A program made the translations under genes and the position numbers. Below are positions 1 to 7,029 of a stretch of DNA of 64,000 nucleotides, in pieces. A model generated the notes under the pieces. It saw only the letters and a program-made list of their open reading frames with translations. It was not told the DNA's origin and did no database searches. Position 1 is the first letter of the stretch, and each line of letters opens with the position of its first letter. The stretch spans positions 110,593 to 174,592 of the forward strand of contig NZ_JAVHZV010000020.1 of assembly GCF_031119625.1 (NCBI RefSeq). The letters are read 5' to 3'. The stretch is from Pseudomonas sp. G34 (lineage in GTDB: Bacteria > Pseudomonadota > Gammaproteobacteria > Pseudomonadales > Pseudomonadaceae).

Positions 1-2
1 GC

Positions 3-827
3 TTCTACAACCCCGACCAGGTATTGCAGGACGTCCGTCGCCACGGCCTGCGCGTCCACCCGGTGGACGTGCGCCACAGCGCCTGGGAGTGCACCCTGGA
101 GGATATCGGCAAAGCGCAGCCGGCCATTCGCCTGGGGCTGTGCCTGGTCAAGGGTTTTCGTGAAGACGCGGCGCTGCGGATTGCCGCCGCCCGCGAGCAG
201 GCCCCATTCAGCGATATCGCCGACCTCTGCCAGCGCGCTCGCCTGGACAGCAATGCCCGCACTCGGCTGGCCGATGCCGGTGCCCTGCAGGCGTTGGTAG
301 GCCATCGCCACCAGGCGCGCTGGGCCATCGCCGGGGTGGAACCGCAGTTGCCGCTGTTCGCCAGCCTGCCGGCAACAACCGAAACCCGCATCGAACTGCC
401 ACGCCCCAGCGTTGGTGAAAACCTGCTGACCGACTATGCGACCCTGGGCACCACCCTCGGCCCCCATCCGCTGGCGCTGCTGCGCAGCAAGCTCAGGGCC
501 GTGCGCTGCCGCAGCCGCCGTGAACTGGAAGCTGTGGAGCCTGGGCGAATGGTCAGCGTGGCCGGGCTGGTGATCGGCCGCCAGCGCCCACAGACCGCCA
601 GCGGCGTGACCTTCGTCACCCTGGAAGACGAGTTCGGGATGATCAACGTGCTGGTGCGCCTGGAGCTGGCCGAGCGCCAGCGCAAGACGCTGCTGCAATC
701 GCGGCTGCTGCGTATCGATGGTCACCTGGAAGCCGCCAACGGCGTACAGCACGTGATCGCCGGGCGGCTGGTCGACCTGACCGACTGGCTAGTGGGGCTG
801 GATGTGCGTAGTCGGGATTTTCATTGA
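3..827 (+). CDS. dnaE2: Error-prone DNA polymerase DnaE2/ImuC, C-terminal part (truncated by window start)
   Basis: The 5' end lies outside the window; the frame is open from base 3 and about 274 C-terminal residues are visible. DnaE2 (ImuC) is the SOS-inducible alpha-type polymerase that performs mutagenic translesion synthesis with ImuA and ImuB. The visible part has the family's helix-hairpin-helix-like segment ([14 protein letters not shown]...) followed by a C-terminal OB-fold segment with the pattern [18 protein letters not shown]...FVTLEDEFG, typical of C-family polymerases. In Pseudomonas the gene normally ends a lexA2-imuA-imuB-dnaE2 operon, but the upstream members are not visible here. 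The polymerase active site is outside the window, so activity cannot be judged. Confidence 0.9.
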   Translation, partial: FYNPDQVLQDVRRHGLRVHPVDVRHSAWECTLEDIGKAQPAIRLGLCLVKGFREDAALRIAAAREQAPFSDIADLCQRARLDSNARTRLADAGALQALVGHRHQARWAIAGVEPQLPLFASLPATTETRIELPRPSVGENLLTDYATLGTTLGPHPLALLRSKLRAVRCRSRRELEAVEPGRMVSVAGLVIGRQRPQTASGVTFVTLEDEFGMINVLVRLELAERQRKTLLQSRLLRIDGHLEAANGVQHVIAGRLVDLTDWLVGLDVRSRDFH

Positions 828-830
828 GCG

Positions 831-1019
831 ATGGGCTGCAGTGGGTTGCTCTTATAGCTCGGCGGCAGTGTTGATGGGCTTCGCCCATCCTACGGGGTGG
901 TGGCTTCACAAGGTGTGGGAACGAACTAGGCGTCCCCGCGCGTTCCCACAAAGATGGCTGCAGTGGGTTGCTCCTGTAGATCGGCGGCAGTGTTGATGGG
1001 CTGCGCCCATCCTACGGGG
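831..1019. repeat. Pair of ~67-bp intergenic repeats flanking a palindrome
   Basis: Two near-identical copies (831-897 and 954-1019) share GCAGTGGGTTGCTC, CGGCGGCAGTGTTGATGGGC and CCCATCCTACGGGG. Each contains a small hairpin (GATGGGC...GCCCATC). Between them lies an inverted repeat of TGTGGGAACG / CGTTCCCACA at about 915-949. The unit resembles the short dispersed intergenic elements of Pseudomonas. Confidence 0.75.
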
Positions 1020-1034
1020 CTACGTTCCTGGATC

Positions 1035-1085
1035 GTGGGAGCGGGCCATGCCCGCGAAGCTGTCGCGCGCATGGCGCGCTCCCAC
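1035..1085. repeat. REP-type palindrome
   Basis: GTGGGAGCGGGC...GCCCGCGA is followed by GCGCGCATGGCGCGCTCCCAC, giving an inverted pair with GTGGGAGCG and CGCTCCCAC at its ends. This is the classic Pseudomonas REP signature, placed between dnaE2 and the convergent GNAT gene. Confidence 0.75.
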
Positions 1086-1107
1086 AGGATGACCCAGGTC
1101 GCAGCCC

Positions 1108-1563
1108 TTACAGTGCCCGGCGCATACCGACGTGGGGGATATCGTCTTCCAGGTATTCGGCGGTGGCGGCCACGAACCCGTAGCGGCCGTAGTAACCCTG
1201 CAGGTGCGCCTGGGCGGACATGTACACCGGCAGGCCCGGCCAGCGCAGCCCGCAGGCCAGCAGGGCCTGCTCCATCATGCCGTGGCCGAGCCCGGTGCCG
1301 CGGGCGCTGGGTGCGGTGACCACGCGGCCGATGACCACCTCGCCGTCATTGAGCGCCGGGTCGAGCAGGCGCAGGTAGGCCACCAGCTCCTCACCGCGCC
1401 AACCCAGCAGGTGGCAGGTATCGCCCTCCAGGTCGCGGCCATCGACTTCCAGATACGGGCAGTTCTGCTCCACCACGAACACCTGGGTACGCAGCGCCAG
1501 CGCGGCGTACAGCTCGGTCTTGGTCAGTTCGGTATGGTGTTTGCAGTGCCAGGTGATGGACAT
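1108..1563 (-). CDS. GNAT family N-acetyltransferase, ElaA type
   Basis: A 151-residue single-domain GNAT protein of the ElaA family, predicted to transfer acetyl from acetyl-CoA to an unidentified amine. Family features are the N-terminal LALRTQVFVVEQNCPYLEVDGRD block, the beta4 strand VIGRVVTAPSARGTGLG that holds the acetyl-CoA P-loop (R-G-T-G-L-G), and a C-terminal YGRYGFVAATAEYLEDDIPH stretch. Length matches the family. It stands alone, convergent to dnaE2 and separated from the globin gene by about 80 bp. The substrate of ElaA proteins is not established. Confidence 0.85.
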   Translation of the reverse strand: MSITWHCKHHTELTKTELYAALALRTQVFVVEQNCPYLEVDGRDLEGDTCHLLGWRGEELVAYLRLLDPALNDGEVVIGRVVTAPSARGTGLGHGMMEQALLACGLRWPGLPVYMSAQAHLQGYYGRYGFVAATAEYLEDDIPHVGMRRAL

Positions 1564-1642
1564 GGTCGGCTCGCGGCTGGAGGCTCAGGGACAGCCGGCG
1601 ACTCTACCCGCTTGGCCGCGTTTCGTCATCGGCGCAGCCGCT

Positions 1643-2068
1643 CTACTTCTCGATCACCTGCCCGCGCAGGGCGGCCAGGCGCGCCAGCAGGCGATTCTGC
1701 ACGGGCGTCGGCACGCCCTGGCTGTCCATCGACGCCTGCAGGTTCTCGACCAGCGCGTTGAAGTGGCTGGGCGTCAGGTTCTGGCCCTTGTGGCTTTCCT
1801 CGAGCGTATCGCCGGTATAAACGCAGGGCCCGCCGGCGATCACGCAGAACTTGTCGACCAGCTTGTCACGCAGCCCGGCGATATCCACCCTGGCAAAGAA
1901 CTGCACGATGCGCGGGTCGCCTGCCACGTTGAGCAGCATGCCCTCGACGATGCGGGTGATGCCGGGCTTCTCGCCGAGGTCGCGGTACAGGCTGTCGTCC
2001 TTGCCCGGCTGCTGCGCGCAACCGATCAGTACCAGCGCCAGCAGCGCGATGCACAGGGAACGCAGCAT
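1643..2068 (-). CDS. Group 1 truncated haemoglobin-like lipoprotein
   Basis: A 141-residue protein with a lipoprotein signal (hydrophobic stretch, then LIGC with Cys17), so probably membrane-anchored and exported. The rest aligns with group 1 truncated globins: YRDLGEKPGI at the N side, DPRIVQFF, a GGPCVYTG turn and a proximal-histidine position in LEESHKG (His93). The position usually held by the distal B10 tyrosine appears to be Leu45, and two cysteines (75 and 82) flank the E-F region. It is the last gene of a minus-strand run and begins 2 bp after the DUF3034 stop. Haem and gas binding are inferred from the family; a periplasmic site is inferred from the lipobox. Confidence 0.8.
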   Translation of the reverse strand: MLRSLCIALLALVLIGCAQQPGKDDSLYRDLGEKPGITRIVEGMLLNVAGDPRIVQFFARVDIAGLRDKLVDKFCVIAGGPCVYTGDTLEESHKGQNLTPSHFNALVENLQASMDSQGVPTPVQNRLLARLAALRGQVIEK

Positions 2069-2070
2069 GC

Positions 2071-2931
2071 TCAGAAACTCCCCTGCACGGACAGGTAGGC
2101 GCCATTCTGGTTGTCCAGCGTGGCGATCTCGCCGAGGCGCGCGTAGGCCAGCACGATGGCCAGGTGCTTGTTGGGGAAGTAGCCGACGAACAGGTCGGCC
2201 CAGTCGCTCTCACCGGCGAAGTTGAGGTTGTCCGATTTTTCCCGGTACTCCACGCCCACGGCCCACTGGCGGTTGAGCAGCACGGCCAGCGAGCCTTCCT
2301 TGAGCAGCGAGCGGCGGTCACGGCGGTCGCCGCCGAAACCCAGCAGGCCCAGCTCGTTGGCACGGCTGTAGCGCACGCCACCGTTGAGCAGCAGGTTGTA
2401 GCCAAAGGCGCCGCCGAGGATCAGCCGGCTGGCGCTCAGGTAGCCCTCGGTGTCTTCGTCGCGCCGGGCACCGACCAGGCTGGGAATCAGAAAGTCCTTC
2501 TGGCGCTTGTGCTGGATGCCCAGGGAAACCTGGGGCAGCTGGTCGTAGATCAGGTCGCCGAACAGGCGCACCTTGAGGCCGAAGATGTCCTGGCTGAGGC
2601 TGTTTTCCGGCAGGCTCAGGTTGCGCGCCAGGTTGCCCAAATCGAGGCGCTGGCGCGCGTAGGAGAGTTCGATGCGGTTGTCATAGGCCACGGCCATGCC
2701 GGCCACATCCAGGCGGTAGTCAGCGGTTTCCACCCGGGTGGCGAACACGTCGGCGCCCCACTCGCCCTTCTCGCCATAGCCGGCCAGCACCGACCAGGGC
2801 GTGATGCCGCCGCCGGCAGCACCTTCCAGGCTGCTGGCACCGCCGGTGGCCAGCAAGCGCCCCTCGCCGGCCAGGGCGGTCGAGGTGAACATGCCCAACA
2901 GCAGGGCACCGGTCAGTTGCGATAGCCACAT
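2071..2931 (-). CDS. DUF3034 family outer-membrane beta-barrel protein
   Basis: A 286-residue protein. The start at 2931 was chosen because it opens directly on a signal peptide (MWLSQLTGALLLG...STALAG) and lies 2 bp after the upstream gene's stop; an upstream in-frame start would run back into that gene. The mature part consists of alternating amphipathic strands rich in Gly and aromatic residues, and ends with phenylalanine (YLSVQGSF), as expected for a BAM-inserted barrel. It resembles DUF3034 proteins. Function is unknown. It sits between the GGDEF-EAL gene and the globin gene, with virtually no intergenic DNA, so co-expression is very likely. Confidence 0.75.
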   Translation of the reverse strand: MWLSQLTGALLLGMFTSTALAGEGRLLATGGASSLEGAAGGGITPWSVLAGYGEKGEWGADVFATRVETADYRLDVAGMAVAYDNRIELSYARQRLDLGNLARNLSLPENSLSQDIFGLKVRLFGDLIYDQLPQVSLGIQHKRQKDFLIPSLVGARRDEDTEGYLSASRLILGGAFGYNLLLNGGVRYSRANELGLLGFGGDRRDRRSLLKEGSLAVLLNRQWAVGVEYREKSDNLNFAGESDWADLFVGYFPNKHLAIVLAYARLGEIATLDNQNGAYLSVQGSF

Positions 2932-2933
2932 GG

Positions 2934-5240
2934 TCAATGCACCAGGGAAACGGGAGAGGTTAACGGCCGCTGCATCCAGGCCTCGAACGCTTGCGCGGTC
3001 AGCGGTCGGCTGATCAGGTAGCCCTGCACGCTGTCGCACTGCCAGCGGTCGAGCAGGTCCAGGCTGCGCTGCAGCTCGACGCCTTCGGCCACTACCTTGA
3101 GGCCCAGGCTGTGGCTCATCTCGATGGTCGAGCGCACGATCACCGCGTCTTCGCTGGTGTCGTCCAGCTCGCGGATAAAGGACTGGTCGATCTTCAACTC
3201 CTGCACCGGCATGCGCTTGAGCTGTGCCAGTGAAGAGTAGCCGGTGCCGAAATCGTCCACCGACAGGCCGATACCTTTTTCACGCAGCCCGTGGAGCACC
3301 TGCAAGGCCACGGCCGGGTTGAGCATCACGCCGCTCTCGGTGATTTCGAAGATCAGCTGCGAGGCGGGAATCTGGTAATGCGCCAGCAAGCGGCCGACGC
3401 GGGTAGGCAGCTCGCCATCGACCAGGTCCTCGGTGGAGATGTTCAGCGACAACTGCACCACCTGGCCACGCTGGCGCCAGGCCTGCAACTGCCGCACGCC
3501 CTCCTCGATCACCCAGGCGGTGAGGGTCTGGATGCTGCCGGTGCGCTCGGCCAACGGAATGAATTCGCCCGGCGAGACCATGCCGAACTCTGGGTGCTGC
3601 CAGCGCAGCAGGCCTTCGGCCTGGAGGCACGCCGGATTGCGCAGGTCCAGCTTGGGTTGGTAGTGCAGCAGCAGTTCGTCACGCTGGGCGGCGCGGCGCA
3701 GGTCGCGGATCAGTTGCACCTGGCGCTGCTGGGCGGCATCGCGGCCACACTCGTAGACCTGGATGCGACCGGCCAGGTGGCCGGCGTCCTGCATGGCGAT
3801 GCTGGCGCGGCGCAGCAGTTCTTCAGGCGTCACCCCATCGCTGGGGTAGCCGGCAATGCCGATGCGGCAATCCAGGGCGATGTCGAGGTTGTCGACACGA
3901 AAAGGCTTCATCGACAGCTGCTGCACCCGGTCGGCCGTGGCCACCGCGCTGTCGACATCGGCGCCATCGAGCAGCAGCACGAACTCGTCGCCGCGCAGCC
4001 GTGCCAGGCTGTCGGCGGGGCGCAACGCCGCCTGCAGGCGGGCGGCCAGCTGTTGCATGACGCGATCACCACCCCCTGCCTCGCAGCTTTCGCTGACCGT
4101 GCGGAAGTTGCCGATGCTCAGGTACAGCAAGGCGATATGCCGCCGGGCCATGATCGCACTGCTCAGGCGCTCGAGGGCCAGGTTGCGATTGGGCAGGCCG
4201 GTCAGCGGATCATGCAGGGCATTGTGGGCCAGCTGCCGTTCCCGTTCGGCAATGCCCTGCTGCATGCTCTGGAACGCGCTGGCCAGGCTGCCGAGTTCAT
4301 CGGAGCGGTCGAGGGCCAGGGGCACGTCGTAGTCGCCCTGGCCAACACGCTGGGCCGCACCGGCCAGCAGGCGGATTGGCCGCGACAGGCTGCGCGCCAG
4401 CAACAGCGCACCGAGCAGGGAGGCCACCAGGGCGGCCACGGCGATCAGCAGAATCTGCCTGTTGAGGGCGGCCACCGAGCCACGGGCCTGTTCGAGGGAA
4501 CGCTGCAACAGCGCCTGCACGCGGAAACCGTCGCCGCTGGCGATTACCAGGCGTTGCACCAGGAAGGGTTCGTCACCATGCATGACCTCGCCGCTGTCGC
4601 CGTCGAAGGTGATCATCGGCATGTCCGGCAGGGTGCTCACGCGCACGTCCGGCTGGCCTTCCAGGCTGCCGGTGAGGGTCAATTCCAGGTGAGTCAGCTG
4701 GTTCAGTTCGCGGGCGAAACCTTCGTCGATGGAGAAACCCGTCACCAGCCGGGCAATCGGCACCGGCGCATTGACGGTGGCCTGCACCAGCAGATAGATG
4801 CGGCCATCGACCGGCATCAGCAGGCTCTGCCCATGCTGGCTGAGTTGCCCGTTGATCCGCTCGGCCTGCGCCACCGAGAGCGGCGCCAACGTGCTGGCGG
4901 TCAACTTGCCGTCCATGTCGAACATCATCACCAGGCCGGCGTTGATCCGCGCGCCATGGTTGAACAGCGCCGAGCGGATGGTCGCCTCGTCGCCACTGGC
5001 CACCGCTTCGCGGAAACCGAAATCGCTGGTCAGCACCTGTACCGCATCACGCAACTGCCGCGCATGGACGTCGAGCAGTTGCCCGAACACGCCGGTTCCC
5101 ACCTCCAGTTGCTCACGCGCCTGGGTGCGGATCGAGGCAGTGGTGGCCGCCTGCACGGCGAAATACAGCGCGCCGATCACCACCAGCAACAGCAGGATCA
5201 GCACACTGGCGATACGCGCCTGGAAGCTAGTGCGAACCAT
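2934..5240 (-). CDS. Membrane-bound GGDEF-EAL protein with periplasmic sensor domain
   Basis: A 768-residue protein, predicted to make or break cyclic di-GMP in response to a periplasmic signal. Order: TM1 about 10-32, periplasmic region about 33-258, TM2 about 262-282, HAMP about 283-332, GGDEF domain about 340-495, EAL domain about 510-760. The GGDEF motif reads RGDEF (416-420), with a preceding RxxD inhibitory-site motif (RPAD, 407-410). The EAL motif reads EGLLR (542-546), which keeps the ExLxR pattern, and DDFGTGYSSL is intact. The likely net activity is phosphodiesterase, with cyclase activity uncertain. The start at 5240 places the first TM at the N-terminus and overlaps the preceding cupredoxin gene by 14 bp, supporting co-translation. 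Confidence 0.88.
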   Translation of the reverse strand: MVRTSFQARIASVLILLLLVVIGALYFAVQAATTASIRTQAREQLEVGTGVFGQLLDVHARQLRDAVQVLTSDFGFREAVASGDEATIRSALFNHGARINAGLVMMFDMDGKLTASTLAPLSVAQAERINGQLSQHGQSLLMPVDGRIYLLVQATVNAPVPIARLVTGFSIDEGFARELNQLTHLELTLTGSLEGQPDVRVSTLPDMPMITFDGDSGEVMHGDEPFLVQRLVIASGDGFRVQALLQRSLEQARGSVAALNRQILLIAVAALVASLLGALLLARSLSRPIRLLAGAAQRVGQGDYDVPLALDRSDELGSLASAFQSMQQGIAERERQLAHNALHDPLTGLPNRNLALERLSSAIMARRHIALLYLSIGNFRTVSESCEAGGGDRVMQQLAARLQAALRPADSLARLRGDEFVLLLDGADVDSAVATADRVQQLSMKPFRVDNLDIALDCRIGIAGYPSDGVTPEELLRRASIAMQDAGHLAGRIQVYECGRDAAQQRQVQLIRDLRRAAQRDELLLHYQPKLDLRNPACLQAEGLLRWQHPEFGMVSPGEFIPLAERTGSIQTLTAWVIEEGVRQLQAWRQRGQVVQLSLNISTEDLVDGELPTRVGRLLAHYQIPASQLIFEITESGVMLNPAVALQVLHGLREKGIGLSVDDFGTGYSSLAQLKRMPVQELKIDQSFIRELDDTSEDAVIVRSTIEMSHSLGLKVVAEGVELQRSLDLLDRWQCDSVQGYLISRPLTAQAFEAWMQRPLTSPVSLVH

Positions 5241-5904
5241 GTTCCACGGCTTTCTTGAAGGCATCACCAAAGGCGCTGGGCGGCGCGCCCGGTGGCTCGG
5301 CTTCACCGGCGGCCTCGACCGGCAGGGCGAAGCGCTGCGCCGCGGCGCCCTCGACCTTCAACGCCTCGCCCTGGTGCGGCTGCATGTCGGGCAGCGCCGA
5401 ATGCCAGAGGGTCACGCGGTAGTCGCCAGCCGGCAGGTTGTCGAAGCTGACCTTGCCCTCGGCATCGCTGACCGCGAACCAGGGATCATCGGTGACATAG
5501 ATGTAGCCCACCATCCAGTCGTGGATATTGCAGCCCAGTACTACCAGGCCGGGCTTGTCGAACAGCACCGGCTCGCTGGGGGTCCCCTGGTACAGCCGCA
5601 GCTCGAAGCGCTTGGCCGGCGAGAACGAATAAACCTGATGACGAATGTCGTCGCGATTGGGAAAGGTCACCGCGGTGCCGGTACGCACGGCCAGCACACT
5701 GGGCACGAAACGCATCTCCTGCTGGTCCATCACCGCCTTGCCGGGCGCGGCGGCGCCACCTGCCGGGCCCTGCAGCGTCACCACGGCATTGCCCAGCGGC
5801 GCGCCCTTGGCGTCCACCACAGCGCCCTGCAGACTGGCGGCCTCGACGAGGCCCAGCGCGCCAATCAGATACAGAGGTGCAGCAAGGAACAAAGGTTTGG
5901 TCAT
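5227..5904 (-). CDS. Exported cupredoxin-like protein (methylamine-utilisation type)
   Basis: A 225-residue protein with a cleavable signal peptide (cleavage near VEA-ASLQG). Residues about 60-138 form a cupredoxin-like domain with a complete type-1 copper ligand set: His89 (DDIRHQVYSF) and Cys125, His128, Met131 in GCNIHDWM. It is followed by a carboxypeptidase-regulatory-like segment (VSDAEGKVSFDNLPAGDYRVTLWH) and a low-complexity tail. Such proteins are often labelled methylamine utilisation protein, but no methylamine dehydrogenase genes are present here. First gene of the run that continues into the GGDEF-EAL protein, DUF3034 and the globin. Copper binding is predicted from ligands only. 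Confidence 0.8.
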   Translation of the reverse strand: MTKPLFLAAPLYLIGALGLVEAASLQGAVVDAKGAPLGNAVVTLQGPAGGAAAPGKAVMDQQEMRFVPSVLAVRTGTAVTFPNRDDIRHQVYSFSPAKRFELRLYQGTPSEPVLFDKPGLVVLGCNIHDWMVGYIYVTDDPWFAVSDAEGKVSFDNLPAGDYRVTLWHSALPDMQPHQGEALKVEGAAAQRFALPVEAAGEAEPPGAPPSAFGDAFKKAVEHGSH

Positions 5905-6080
5905 AGGAGCTCGTCAAGGGCCGGCCAGCCCTGCCGAAAGGCCACAGGGGCCTCTGCGCTGATCAGGAAGGTCTGCGGGAAAGATTAGCCGCCCGCGGCG
6001 ATAAGTTCGAGCTTTTATAGCGGCCATAACAGGCAAAACGCCACTATCGGACGAAATGGCCGCAACCCTTGGGCCTGGGG

Positions 6081-6833
6081 TTATTCGCTGCCGCGCAGAC
6101 GCTTTGGCGTGAGCCCCAGGTAGCGGCGCATGGCGGTGGTCAGCGCGCTCTGGCTGGAGAAACCGCACTCCTCGGCGATACGCACCAGCGGCAACCCGCT
6201 GCCACGCAACAGACGAGTGGCGCGATCGAGGCGCGCCTTGAGCAGGTACTGGTGCGGCGTGAGGCCGACGCTGTCCTTGAATTGCGCGTGGAAGTGGCTC
6301 GGGCTCAGGCAGGCGACATGGGCCAGCTCGGCCACGCTGATGCGCCGCGCCAGGTTGTCGGCGATGTAACCGTCCAGGCGTTGCACGTCCAGCGAGCCGT
6401 GGCCGCGAACGGACGGCTCGCCGAACAGCCGCAGGTGCAGGGCGCGCAGCAGCACGCCGCCCAGCGAACGGGCCAGCATCGGGTCGCTGCCGTAGCGCTC
6501 CAGCTCGGCGCCGGCGTAGCAGAGCAGGTGCTGGAAGTCGGCATCGAGTTGCGGGTAGCGCGGGGTGTCGAACAGGTGACCGAGCAGCTGCAGGTCTTCG
6601 CTGCTCATGTCCTGCTCGTTGAGGTCGACGATCAGCATGCGGTTGTCGCCGATACCGGCGAACTGGTGGTCGGCATCGCCCGGCACCAGGCAGGCACGCA
6701 TGCGGCAGACCTCACCACCCCGCCCCACCACCTCGAACTCGGCACGCCCGGACACCGACATCACCAATTGGTGATGGTCGTGGGTATGTTCGTGGGCCTG
6801 ATCGTCCAGGCGCATGAGGCGGGCCTTGAGCAT
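6081..6833 (-). CDS. AraC family transcriptional regulator
   Basis: A 250-residue regulator with an N-terminal cupin-type effector domain (HEHTHDHHQLVMSVSGRAEFEV...PGDADHQF, about 10-65) and a C-terminal double helix-turn-helix (ISVAELAHVACLSPSHFHAQFKDSVGLTPHQYLLKARL, then VRIAEECGFSSQSALTTAMRRYLGLTPKRLR). The start at 6833 was chosen because upstream in-frame codons lack domain similarity. It faces away from the Lon gene and lies 176 bp upstream of the cupredoxin gene on the same strand, so either neighbour could be its target. In P. aeruginosa an AraC-type gene (pruR) also neighbours the asrA protease; equivalence is only a suggestion because no put genes are here. Confidence 0.85.
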   Translation of the reverse strand: MLKARLMRLDDQAHEHTHDHHQLVMSVSGRAEFEVVGRGGEVCRMRACLVPGDADHQFAGIGDNRMLIVDLNEQDMSSEDLQLLGHLFDTPRYPQLDADFQHLLCYAGAELERYGSDPMLARSLGGVLLRALHLRLFGEPSVRGHGSLDVQRLDGYIADNLARRISVAELAHVACLSPSHFHAQFKDSVGLTPHQYLLKARLDRATRLLRGSGLPLVRIAEECGFSSQSALTTAMRRYLGLTPKRLRGSE

Positions 6834-7029
6834 GATTCGCGACTCGATGGGCGAAGTGCCCACTCTACCGCGTTGCCGGGCAAAACTGTATGGGTGGCGA
6901 CAGGACGCCTGAAGCCGCGACAACCCCAGTGTCGCAGGGCCGACAAGCGAAACGCCTGAGCCACGAATAAATGTTGAAAAAAGCCGGCGGCGCCCCATCT
7001 AACCCTCAACGTCAATGGACAGGTGCCGC

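Noticed and set aside
3291..5258. 655-codon open frame opposite the GGDEF-EAL gene
   Set aside because: Its translation is low-complexity, rich in Gln, His, Ala and Gly, as expected from the complement of a GC-rich gene; the minus strand encodes clear GGDEF and EAL domains.
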